The notes under the pieces are model-generated. The model was not told where the DNA came from and ran no database searches. It saw nothing but the letters and a program-made list of their open reading frames with translations. The translations under genes were made by a program, and so were the position numbers. 15,099 bases of DNA from Deltaproteobacteria bacterium (GTDB lineage: Bacteria > Desulfobacterota > Deferrimicrobia > Deferrimicrobiales > Deferrimicrobiaceae): positions 1 to 15,099 of the forward strand of contig JAGGAJ010000021.1 in assembly GCA_017889845.1 (NCBI GenBank), given 5' to 3'. Numbering within the stretch: the stretch's first letter is position 1; every line of letters begins with the position of its first letter. This document shows positions 9,146 to 15,099 of the stretch, in pieces.

Positions 9146-9618
9146 GCGATCCCCCGGTACGCCGCCGCGGCGTACAGGCCCGCGGCCAGGTCGTCCGCCA
9201 CCACGTACACGGCACCTTTCCGCCTGTCCAGCCACGCCGCCGGCCCGAACTTCAGGATATCGAACAGCCGGAACAGCAGGAAGAGGATCGCTGCGGAGCG
9301 CAGGCTCCAGGGGATCGCGGTCGCCGCGAGAAGCATCCCGGCGATCTCGTCGATGACCACCGAGCCGGGGTCCGCGTTCCCGGTGGCTTCCACCTCCTGG
9401 TTCGCAGAGGGGACCGACACCAGGAGGACCGCGGCGAGCAGGAAAAAGTGCCGCGCCCCCCACCCCCCGGACCAGTACCAGAGCGGGAGGGCGACGAGCG
9501 TCCCGGCGGTCCCCGGCGCCACGGGACAGAATCCCGCACCGAAACCGGTGGCAATGGCGCGCAACGCCCCGCGAAGCCAGCGGTTTCCCCGAAAACGGTT
9601 GACTTGAACGGCACCCAT
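9130..9618 (-). CDS. pgpA: Phosphatidylglycerophosphatase A
   Basis: PgpA is an inner-membrane phosphatase that removes phosphate from phosphatidylglycerophosphate to give phosphatidylglycerol. The product is 162 residues. It shows the family's GFGAGFCPVAPGTAGTL near the N-terminus (25-41), DPGSVVIDEIAGM (83-95) with the acidic D90-E91, LFRLFDILKFGP (115-126), and VVADDLAAGLYAA (139-151). Hydrophobic segments at about 40-50, 57-70, 97-118 and 145-160 give the expected membrane protein. The usual DIxKP motif reads DILKF here, a small deviation. ATG at 9618 has no evident Shine-Dalgarno site. This is the first gene of the seven-gene minus-strand operon, so its promoter should lie in or beyond 9619-9669, but I found no convincing minus-strand promoter there. 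Confidence 0.92.
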   Translation of the reverse strand: MGAVQVNRFRGNRWLRGALRAIATGFGAGFCPVAPGTAGTLVALPLWYWSGGWGARHFFLLAAVLLVSVPSANQEVEATGNADPGSVVIDEIAGMLLAATAIPWSLRSAAILFLLFRLFDILKFGPAAWLDRRKGAVYVVADDLAAGLYAAAAYRGIAWLTG

Positions 9619-9628
9619 GACGGATATT
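9599..9628 (+). promoter_or_regulatory. Predicted sigma70-type promoter for the HEAT/HD-GYP genes
   Basis: TTGACT (9599-9604, five of six consensus bases) and GATATT (9623-9628, four of six) are separated by 18 bp. Transcription would start near 9635 and leave a leader of about 35 bases before ATG 9670. The -35 box lies inside the 5' end of divergent pgpA. The surrounding 50 bp is distinctly A+T-rich for this genome. Confidence 0.5.
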
Positions 9629-9669
9629 TACCACAGTATGACCATAAAACCGCATTTTCCATCCCAGGG

Positions 9670-11253
9670 ATGACCGACACCCCGCGGCCGACCGACGACC
9701 TTTTCATGAATCGCGTTACCCTGGCGGTCACGGAACTGGCCAAGGGGATGAAAAGCGCGAGCTTCTACCCCGCCGGGCACCCCAGCCTGGTCCAGACGGT
9801 GACGAAGATCATCCTGCTGTTCGAGGAGATCCCCCTGCCGGAGGAAGGGCTGGAGATCACGGTCACCAAGGGCGCCCTGCTGTACAATGAGGTCCCCCTG
9901 CCGGCCGGGATCAAGGCGCTCGCCGACCTCAATCGGGAACTGTATCTCCGGCGTGCGTCCCGGATCATCTTCCTGCCGAACCTGCCGCCCGACCAGGTCG
10001 TCGCGTTCCTGAAGATCGTCACCCGGGACGTCGAACAGATCCAGGACGGGGGCGGGTTGGAGAGCGTCCTCCTCCAGGAGAAGGTTTCCCGCATCTGGGC
10101 GAACCGGGTCGACTACGCGCGCCTCACCGAGCTGCTGAAAAAGGAGGAGGAACTCGTCGAGGTGGAACCAGAGGACCTCGTGGAAGAGCCGCTCCGCTCG
10201 ACCGACCCGGTGGGCCTCCCGGAGGACGAGACACCGGCGGAGGTCGTCACGCTCGACTCCCTCCTCGCCCGCATCGAGAAGGAGACCGACCCTTCCGCGT
10301 ACCGCGGCCATATCGTGGAGTTCTCCCGGTTCCTCCTCTCCGAGCCGTCCGGCCGGAGGATCGATTACGCGAGCCGGGCGATGGGGATCTTCATCCGGCA
10401 CATCGAGCTCCCGCCGGGGGGAAGCGCGGAGATCGGGGCCCTTGCCCGTCTCGGGATCAAGGAACTGGCCTCCGACGAACTGATCGCGCATTATCTCGGG
10501 CTCCTCCGGAAGCGCGGGGGCCGCGGCCGGAAGGAGATCGAGACCGTCCTCGTCGCGCTGGAGGAGCGTACCGTCGGCCCGCTGCTCCAGATGCTGGCGG
10601 ACGAGGAGGACCTCCTCGTGCGGAAGCTCATCGTGGAGATCGTCACCCGCATCGGGAGGCCGGCGGTCCCGGCCATCCTCGAGAACCTCGGCGACTCCCG
10701 CTGGTACATGGTGCGGAACATGATCACCGTCCTGGGGGGCCTCGGGATGCCCGACCTCGCCCCGCACGTGGCGGCCACCCTGACCCACCCCGACCTGCGC
10801 GTGAAGAAGGAGGCGATCAAGGCCCTCTCCAGGATTCCCCACCCCACTTCCGTGACCGCCCTCTGCGATCTCTGCTTCTTTCCCGAGGAGACCGTGGCGC
10901 TCACCGCCACGGCGGCGCTGGCCCTCAAGCGGGATACGGAAGCGGTGGTCGCCCTCTACCGGCGTATCGCCACGAAGCGGGTCCTCTACCCGAACTACCG
11001 ACTCGCCCACGAGTCGATCGACTCCCTCCGGTCGATCGGCACCGACGAGGCGCTCACGGCGCTCGAGGAGGTCCTCTCCCTTCCCGCCATCTGGCAGACG
11101 GAAAAGTTCCGCGCCATGAAAACCCACGCCCTCCGGAGCATCTCAAAGATGAAGGGCAAACGGTCCCGGGAGGTCCTCGAGGAGGCTCTGCGGTCTCCCG
11201 ACGAGCACCTCCGGATCGAGGCCCAGCGGATCATCAACCGGCTCGATTTGTAG
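9670..11253 (+). CDS. HEAT-repeat protein with an N-terminal module shared with the adjacent HD-GYP protein
   Basis: The product is 527 residues from ATG 9670. Residues about 24-118 form a domain that resembles the start of the next gene's product: SFYPAGHPSLVQTVTK, then LEITVTKGALLYNEVPL, and PPDQVVAFLKIV. An acidic linker follows (about 158-190). A helical segment (196-290) leads to HEAT-like repeats from about 296 to the end, for example GPLLQMLADEEDLLVRKLI, AVPAILENLGDSRWYMVRN and HVAATLTHPDLRVKKEAIKAL. HEAT solenoids are protein-binding scaffolds; there is no catalytic motif, signal peptide or membrane segment. The start is unsettled: AGGG abuts ATG 9670, Met13 (9706) is an alternative, and longer readings are shadows of pgpA. 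The stop is 11 bp before the HD-GYP gene, so the two are very likely cotranscribed and may act together. I do not recognise a named family. Confidence 0.85.
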   Translation: MTDTPRPTDDLFMNRVTLAVTELAKGMKSASFYPAGHPSLVQTVTKIILLFEEIPLPEEGLEITVTKGALLYNEVPLPAGIKALADLNRELYLRRASRIIFLPNLPPDQVVAFLKIVTRDVEQIQDGGGLESVLLQEKVSRIWANRVDYARLTELLKKEEELVEVEPEDLVEEPLRSTDPVGLPEDETPAEVVTLDSLLARIEKETDPSAYRGHIVEFSRFLLSEPSGRRIDYASRAMGIFIRHIELPPGGSAEIGALARLGIKELASDELIAHYLGLLRKRGGRGRKEIETVLVALEERTVGPLLQMLADEEDLLVRKLIVEIVTRIGRPAVPAILENLGDSRWYMVRNMITVLGGLGMPDLAPHVAATLTHPDLRVKKEAIKALSRIPHPTSVTALCDLCFFPEETVALTATAALALKRDTEAVVALYRRIATKRVLYPNYRLAHESIDSLRSIGTDEALTALEEVLSLPAIWQTEKFRAMKTHALRSISKMKGKRSREVLEEALRSPDEHLRIEAQRIINRLDL

Positions 11254-11264
11254 CGGAGGGAACC

Positions 11265-12650
11265 ATGGACCGCAGGCAGATGGAAGGCGCAATCGCCGGG
11301 ATTGTCCGGCTGCTGGGGACGTCGCTGAAGAACCGCGGGCTGTATCCTCCCACCCACCCGCTGGTCCGCAACCCCGTGGAAAAATGCCACGCGGAGATCC
11401 TGCCCTTCCTCCTCGACCGGCACGAACTCGCGCTGACCATCTCCGACGGCACGCTGGTCTTCGAGGGGGTGCCCGTTTTCCAGCTGACTTCCTCCCTCGA
11501 ACTCTTCATGGCGCGCCTCGGGACGATCGGCGTGCCCGCGGTCATCTTCGAGCGGGGGGTCGCAATCGGCGACGTGGAGAGCTTCGTCCGGTTCCTCCAC
11601 GAGACGAAGGAGAACGGGCTGCCCGTCCCGACGATCAAGGAGCGCCTCTCCCGGGCGGGGGTCCGCCACATCCGGGTCACGGCGACCGAGGACGAGGAGG
11701 ACGACTTCACCCTCGCCCGCGAGATCTACGGGAACGCAGTCGACGTGATCGTCAGGGCCCTGAAGGACGTGCGCGGAGGCATCACGCCGAACGGCGCCGA
11801 CACCGACCGGGCAGTGCGCGAGATGAGCGGCATGCTCACCCGGAACCGGGACGCCATGCTCGCCCTCACGCTGATCAAGAACTTCGACGAGTACACCTAC
11901 AACCACTCCGTGAACGTCTCCATCCTCTCCATCGCCGTGGCGGAGAGCCTTTCGCTACCGGAGCAGGAACGGATCAACGTCGGCGTGGCGGGGCTGCTGC
12001 ACGACGTGGGGAAGACCCAGCTCGCCCTGGACCTCATCCGCAAGCCCGGTACCCTCACCGTCGAGGAGTTCGAGGAGATCAAGAAGCACCCCGAGGAGGG
12101 GTACTCCATCCTCGGGAGGATGTCCCACATCCAGGACAAGACGCGGTACATGGTGCGGGAGCACCACATGCGGTTCGACCGCACCGGCTACCCAAGGCCC
12201 GAGCCGGAGTACCGCACGCACGCGCACTCGCAGGTCATCGCCGTGGCGGACTGCTACGACGCCCTGACCACGATGCGGACGTATCAGAAGGCCCGCACCC
12301 CGCCGCAGGCGCTCGAGATCATGAGAAAACTTTCCGGGAAGTCGCTGGACCCGGAACTCGTGTTCCTGCTGGAACGCTCCCTGGGGGTCTACCCGATCGG
12401 GACGATGGTGCGGCTGAGCACAATGGAGGTGGGGATCGTGACCGGCGCGCCGGATGAGGGGAAGAGCCATCCCCGGATGGCGGTCCTGTTCGACCCTGCG
12501 GGGAACCCCGTGGCCGCGCCGGAAGCCGTGGACCTGTCCGAGGCCGATCCTTCCAGCGGGGAGCCGCGCCGGGCCATCCTCGGGACGGTGAACCCGCTGC
12601 TGATGCCGGCGGTGTCGTTGAACGAGGTCTTCGCCGCGGCTTCCGCCTAG
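11265..12650 (+). CDS. HD-GYP domain cyclic-di-GMP phosphodiesterase-like protein
   Basis: HD-GYP proteins hydrolyse cyclic di-GMP, or in some cases cGAMP, with a bi- or trinuclear metal centre. The product is 461 residues. An N-terminal module (16-112) resembles that of the preceding HEAT protein, with GLYPPTHPLVRNPVEK and LALTISDGTLVFEGVPV. The HD-GYP domain spans about 200-375: DEYTYNHSVNVS (208-219, His214), LLHDVGK (244-250, H246-D247), His275 in KKHPEEGY, His300-His301 and Asp305, and Asp329 in VIAVADCYDALTT. All expected metal ligands are present. The signature usually written HHExxDGxGYP reads HHMRFDRTGYP, with Glu to Met and the first Gly to Arg. Residues 376-461 are the small beta-rich tail common after this domain. 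ATG 11265 follows GGAGG with good spacing. No receiver or membrane sensor domain is present, so input may come through the N-terminal module or the HEAT partner. Confidence 0.93.
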   Translation: MDRRQMEGAIAGIVRLLGTSLKNRGLYPPTHPLVRNPVEKCHAEILPFLLDRHELALTISDGTLVFEGVPVFQLTSSLELFMARLGTIGVPAVIFERGVAIGDVESFVRFLHETKENGLPVPTIKERLSRAGVRHIRVTATEDEEDDFTLAREIYGNAVDVIVRALKDVRGGITPNGADTDRAVREMSGMLTRNRDAMLALTLIKNFDEYTYNHSVNVSILSIAVAESLSLPEQERINVGVAGLLHDVGKTQLALDLIRKPGTLTVEEFEEIKKHPEEGYSILGRMSHIQDKTRYMVREHHMRFDRTGYPRPEPEYRTHAHSQVIAVADCYDALTTMRTYQKARTPPQALEIMRKLSGKSLDPELVFLLERSLGVYPIGTMVRLSTMEVGIVTGAPDEGKSHPRMAVLFDPAGNPVAAPEAVDLSEADPSSGEPRRAILGTVNPLLMPAVSLNEVFAAASA

Positions 12651-13219
12651 GGACGGGCCGTCCAGCCCCCCAGCGCCTCCGCCACCGCGGCGCGCACGGA
12701 TTCGCTCGGGTCCGCGGCCTTTGCGAGGATCTTCTCCCAACCCGACGCGTCGCTCATCCGGGCGAACGACGAAACCGCTTTCGAACGCACCTCGGGTTCC
12801 GGGTGGTCGAGGAACTTCTCCACGTGGGGTGCGAGTTCCTTCCTCCCCGACGCCCCCAGCGCCTCGAGGAGGTTCCCCAGCACCACCCCCCGCTCCCGCG
12901 GGAGCATCTCCCACAACGCCTTGAGAACGGGAGGGTGCGGGAATGCCGCGAGGGCGCGCACGGCCGCCCCTCGGACTTCCGCGCCGGGATCCGCGAGGGC
13001 TTCCATCAGGAGGGATACCCCCTCGGACCCGCCCAACTCCCCCGCGGTCTGGATCGCCCGGATCTTCTCCTCGACGCCGCCCACGCGGATCCGCGCCCGG
13101 TGCATCTCCAGCGACTGCTTCGCCCGGGTGCGGTCCATGGCCCCGGAGGCCGCCTCCCGCACGGCCGCCGACGGGTCCGACAGGAGCTTCCGCAACGCAT
13201 CCTCGATCCGTTCGATCAT
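12647..13219 (-). CDS. Small HEAT-repeat protein
   Basis: The 190-residue product is made of HEAT/armadillo-like helical pairs, for instance MIERIEDALRKLLSDPSAAV (1-20), GVSLLMEALADPGAEVRGAA (67-86), ELAPHVEKFLDHPEPEVRSK (128-147) and WEKILAKAADPSESVRAAVA (161-180). A charged segment at 28-52 interrupts the repeats. It is a likely cytoplasmic scaffold with no catalytic motif. ATG at 13219 has GGAGG six bases upstream and overlaps the stop of the P1 hydrolase gene as ATGA, so the two are translationally coupled. Longer readings extend into that gene in another frame. Its TAG and the TAG of the convergent HD-GYP gene are formed from the same four bases, CTAG. It is not clearly a copy of the larger HEAT protein: it lacks the shared N-terminal module. 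Confidence 0.82.
   Translation of the reverse strand: MIERIEDALRKLLSDPSAAVREAASGAMDRTRAKQSLEMHRARIRVGGVEEKIRAIQTAGELGGSEGVSLLMEALADPGAEVRGAAVRALAAFPHPPVLKALWEMLPRERGVVLGNLLEALGASGRKELAPHVEKFLDHPEPEVRSKAVSSFARMSDASGWEKILAKAADPSESVRAAVAEALGGWTARP
12651..12663. terminator. Small hairpin directly after the HD-GYP stop codon
   Basis: GGACG and CGTCC pair around GGC immediately after the TAG of the HD-GYP gene. The hairpin lies inside the last codons of the convergent HEAT gene. There is no U-run. Given the position it could attenuate read-through, but this is speculative. Confidence 0.2.
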
Positions 13220-14199
13220 CTCTGCCTCCCCCGTCTCCCCGGCAACTCCCCCGCGGCGGGCACCGCGGACGTCCCCCGCGCGGACCGCACGCCGTCCAGG
13301 ATCGACGCCTCCAGCGCGCGTGTCCCCAAGGCCGCCGTCTGGAGCGTGTTCCCCGTTCTCCCGGACTTCCCCGTCGACACGGCCACCACGATGTCGCCGT
13401 CCATGGGGGTGTGGACCGGCCGAATGACCCGGCACAGCGCCGCGTGCGCCATCCGGGCCACGCCCAGCAGTTCATCCCGCGCGAGCAGGTCCGCCGTCGC
13501 GACCACCGCCAGCGTGGTGTTCTCCGGGGCGAACGGCTCCCTCCGGAACCCCCCCCGGAAGAGCGCCTCCGTGTCCGCAGGCGCGTCGGTTCCCTCGGCC
13601 CGCGCGCCGGCCACCCACTCCCCCGTCGCCGGATCCACCACGTCGCCGAAGGCGTTCACGACGGCGCACGCGCCGACCGTCGTCCCGCCGACGGTTTCCG
13701 ACGCCGTGCCGAAACCGCCCTTCATGGCCCGCCCGATCCCGAGCGCCTTGCCCACCGTGGCCCCCGCGCCGGCCCCGACCGATCCCCGGCGGGGCGGCAG
13801 GGAGGAGGCGTTCCGGGACGCTTCGTATCCCATCCCGGGACCGGGGCGGAAGGCGGGATCCGCGTACCCCAGGTCGTATACCACCGCCGTCGGAGCGATG
13901 GGAATGACCCCGGCCGGCGTGGCGAACCCGACGTATCGCTGCTCGAGAAATCGCAGGACGCCCGAGGCGGCGTCCATCCCGAAGGCGCTTCCCCCCGCGA
14001 GGACGATCGCGTGCACCAGCCGCGCCGGGTGGGGCCGAAGCAACGAGTCCATCTGGCGCGTCCCGGCGGCCTCTCCCCGGATGTCGGCCGCCCCCGTCCC
14101 GCCGTCGGGGAACAGGAGGACCGTCACCCCGGAGCCCCGGACCGCGTCGTGCGCGTGCCCGAGGAGCACCCCGGGAACGTCGGTGATCGACCCCGCCAT
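13216..14199 (-). CDS. P1 family peptidase (DmpA/peptidase S58, N-terminal-nucleophile hydrolase)
   Basis: Enzymes of this family cleave themselves into two chains and expose a Ser or Thr nucleophile; known members are aminopeptidases/amidases acting on small amides or beta-peptides. The product is 327 residues. It starts GSITDVPGVLLGHAHD, as family members do, then has VHAIVLAGGSAFGMDAASGV (62-81), PTAVVYDLGYAD (103-114), GAGAGATVGKALG (142-154), and MKGGFGTASETVGG (159-172). The predicted processing site is NTTLAVVATAD (227-237), with Thr229 the likely nucleophile. MAHAALCRVIRPVHTPMDGD (250-269) completes the core. ATG 14199 follows GGAGGGGAG. An upstream in-frame ATG at 14226 falls inside the predicted -10 box and is unlikely. 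The downstream gene is a coupled HEAT protein. The natural substrate is unknown; some relatives are named for polyamide or beta-peptide cleavage. Confidence 0.92.
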   Translation of the reverse strand: MAGSITDVPGVLLGHAHDAVRGSGVTVLLFPDGGTGAADIRGEAAGTRQMDSLLRPHPARLVHAIVLAGGSAFGMDAASGVLRFLEQRYVGFATPAGVIPIAPTAVVYDLGYADPAFRPGPGMGYEASRNASSLPPRRGSVGAGAGATVGKALGIGRAMKGGFGTASETVGGTTVGACAVVNAFGDVVDPATGEWVAGARAEGTDAPADTEALFRGGFRREPFAPENTTLAVVATADLLARDELLGVARMAHAALCRVIRPVHTPMDGDIVVAVSTGKSGRTGNTLQTAALGTRALEASILDGVRSARGTSAVPAAGELPGRRGRQR

Positions 14200-14221
14200 C
14201 TCCCCTCCGCAATTGGATATA

Positions 14222-14250
14222 GTCATACCGGAGGGGGAAAGGTTCGTCAA
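14222..14250 (-). promoter_or_regulatory. Predicted sigma70-type promoter for the P1 peptidase-HEAT genes
   Basis: On the minus strand, TTGACG (14245-14250) and TATGAC (14222-14227) are separated by 17 bp. Transcription would begin near 14215, about 16 bases before ATG 14199, leaving just room for the GGAGGGG ribosome site. This rules against the upstream ATG at 14226. Confidence 0.5.
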
Positions 14251-14259
14251 TCCGGCCGG

Positions 14260-14289
14260 TTGACGGTTGCAACGGCCGGAACGTACACT
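14260..14289 (+). promoter_or_regulatory. Predicted sigma70-type promoter for ruvX-mltG
   Basis: TTGACG (14260-14265) and TACACT (14284-14289) are separated by 18 bp. The start point would be near 14296, just before AAGGAGG at 14300-14306. The -35 box faces the divergent promoter's -35 box with only 9 bp between. Confidence 0.55.
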
Positions 14290-14311
14290 CAGAGGGCCCA
14301 AGGAGGTTGCC

Positions 14312-14749
14312 ATGGCGGAAGGAGTTCCCGGCGGGCGGGTACTGGGACTGGACTACGGAAGCCGCCGGATCGGGGTGGCGGTTTCCGACCCCCTCGGCAT
14401 CACGGCCCAGCCGCTGCCCGCCCTACACCGGGAAGGGGACCGGAAAGACATCGCGGGGATCGCCCGGCTGGTCGGCGGGCTGGGGGTGGATTCCGTGGTG
14501 TTGGGCCTTCCCCTTCTGCTGAACGGGGACGAGGGGCCCCAGGCCGCGCGGGCGAGAGCCTTCGGGGACACGCTGTCCGCGGAGTTGTCGCTACCGGTCA
14601 CCATGTGGGACGAGAGGATGACCACCGCCCAGTCGGAGCGGCATCTCATCGAATCCGGCGTGCGCAGGGAGCGGAGGAAGGAGCTCCGGGACAGCCTGTC
14701 CGCCATGTTCCTGCTCCAGAGCTTCCTGGACCTGCGCAGGCGGAAATGA
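14312..14749 (+). CDS. ruvX: Holliday-junction resolvase-like protein RuvX/YqgF
   Basis: RuvX/YqgF is an RNase H-fold nuclease implicated in 5' pre-16S rRNA maturation and described as a putative Holliday junction resolvase. The 145-residue product is of standard length. It carries VLGLDYGSRRIGVAVSDPLG (10-29) with catalytic Asp14, VVLGLPLLLNGDEG (62-75), LPVTMWDERMTTAQSER (94-110) with Glu101, and the C-terminal RRERRKELRDSLSAMFLLQS (118-137) with Asp127. The three acidic residues form the expected metal site. ATG 14312 has an excellent AAGGAGG five bases upstream. Its stop overlaps the mltG start as ATGA. Earlier in-frame ATGs lie upstream of the predicted transcription start. Confidence 0.96.
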   Translation: MAEGVPGGRVLGLDYGSRRIGVAVSDPLGITAQPLPALHREGDRKDIAGIARLVGGLGVDSVVLGLPLLLNGDEGPQAARARAFGDTLSAELSLPVTMWDERMTTAQSERHLIESGVRRERRKELRDSLSAMFLLQSFLDLRRRK

Positions 14750-15099
14750 CCGGCCCCCCGTTGACCCTTTCGAACAGCCGGATCGCGTGGGGAGCCGCCG
14801 TCGCGGCGCTCGCCGTGGCGCTCCTTGCAGCCTTCCTGCTGTTCGACACCATAAAGCCGGCGGAGTGGCAGGACCGGAAGGTGACCGTCCCGCGGGGAAG
14901 CGGAGTGCCCGAAGTGGTTTCCGCCCTCCACGAGGGCGGGGTTCTCCGGCGCCCCCTGGTGTTCCGGGCGCTCGTATACCTGACCTTCACGAGCCGCCGC
15001 CTCCACTACGGCGAGTACACCTTCTCCCGGCCTCCCTCGACCTTCGAAGTGTGGCAGAAGGTCTTCCACGGGGATGTCGTGACCTACAAGGTCACGGTC
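14746..15099 (+). CDS. mltG: Endolytic transglycosylase MltG, N-terminal part (partial)
   Basis: MltG is an inner-membrane lytic transglycosylase that cuts nascent peptidoglycan strands and helps set glycan length. The visible 118 residues are an N-terminal cytoplasmic stub, one membrane helix (about 13-34, WGAAVAALAVALLAAFLLF) and the beginning of the periplasmic LysM-like and YceG domains. The latter read VTVPRGSGVPEVVSALHEGG, then FRALVYLTF and LHYGEYTFSRPPSTFEVW, followed by GDVVTYKVTV at the window edge. The pattern of a short membrane anchor followed by 'G...V...L...GV' and 'GEYTF' is typical of YceG. The catalytic Glu lies beyond the window. ATG 14746 overlaps the ruvX stop as ATGA, so it is translationally coupled to ruvX. 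Confidence 0.92.
   Translation, partial: MTGPPLTLSNSRIAWGAAVAALAVALLAAFLLFDTIKPAEWQDRKVTVPRGSGVPEVVSALHEGGVLRRPLVFRALVYLTFTSRRLHYGEYTFSRPPSTFEVWQKVFHGDVVTYKVTV

Noticed and set aside
9635..9663. Minus-strand CATACT as a -10 box for the pgpA operon
   Set aside because: The best -35 match has three of six bases. The operon promoter may be here, but the sequence does not support naming it.
9628..11127. A 499-codon minus-strand frame opposite the HEAT gene
   Set aside because: Its Asp/Arg/Gly/Leu-rich sequence shows no family signature, whereas the plus strand encodes clear HEAT repeats.

Overview
The window looks like a chromosomal segment of a GC-rich Gram-negative bacterium, roughly two-thirds G+C by eye. 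It has an outer-membrane lipoprotein/beta-barrel, type IV pilus machinery and dense housekeeping operons. The order pgpA-cinA-thpR-recA-pilT-recX-alaS and the HD-GYP gene suggest a deltaproteobacterial lineage (Desulfobacterota, Geobacter-like or a relative). That placement rests on remembered gene order and family character, not on a search.

Layout: (1) 1-383, minus: N-terminal part of a branched-chain amino acid type periplasmic binding protein, cut by the window edge. (2) 548-2736, plus: a lipoprotein joining a BamD-like TPR domain to a C-terminal outer-membrane beta-barrel, then a 16-codon mini-ORF overlapping the start of a six-repeat TPR protein. (3) 2759-9618, minus: a compact seven-gene run in the order pgpA, cinA, thpR, recA, pilT, recX, alaS. 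Neighbours overlap or abut, which suggests one transcript linking lipid metabolism, NAD salvage, RNA end processing, recombination and its modulator, pilus retraction and alanyl-tRNA charging. (4) 9670-12650, plus: a HEAT-repeat protein and an HD-GYP phosphodiesterase 11 bp apart, whose N-terminal ~95 residues look like copies of the same module. (5) 12647-14199, minus: a P1/DmpA-type N-terminal-nucleophile hydrolase coupled by an ATGA overlap to a small HEAT-repeat protein. (6) 14312-15099, plus: ruvX coupled by ATGA to mltG, which runs off the window.

No rRNA, tRNA, CRISPR array, insertion sequence or phage gene was seen, and no intergenic gap exceeds 300 bp. The best promoters are a back-to-back divergent pair at 14222-14289 and a plus-strand promoter at 9599-9628. 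The most notable points are the BamD-like/barrel fusion, the shared N-terminal module of the HEAT and HD-GYP proteins, and the altered GYP signature of the latter. No wholly new defence or mobile system is evident; most of the window is ordinary core genome.
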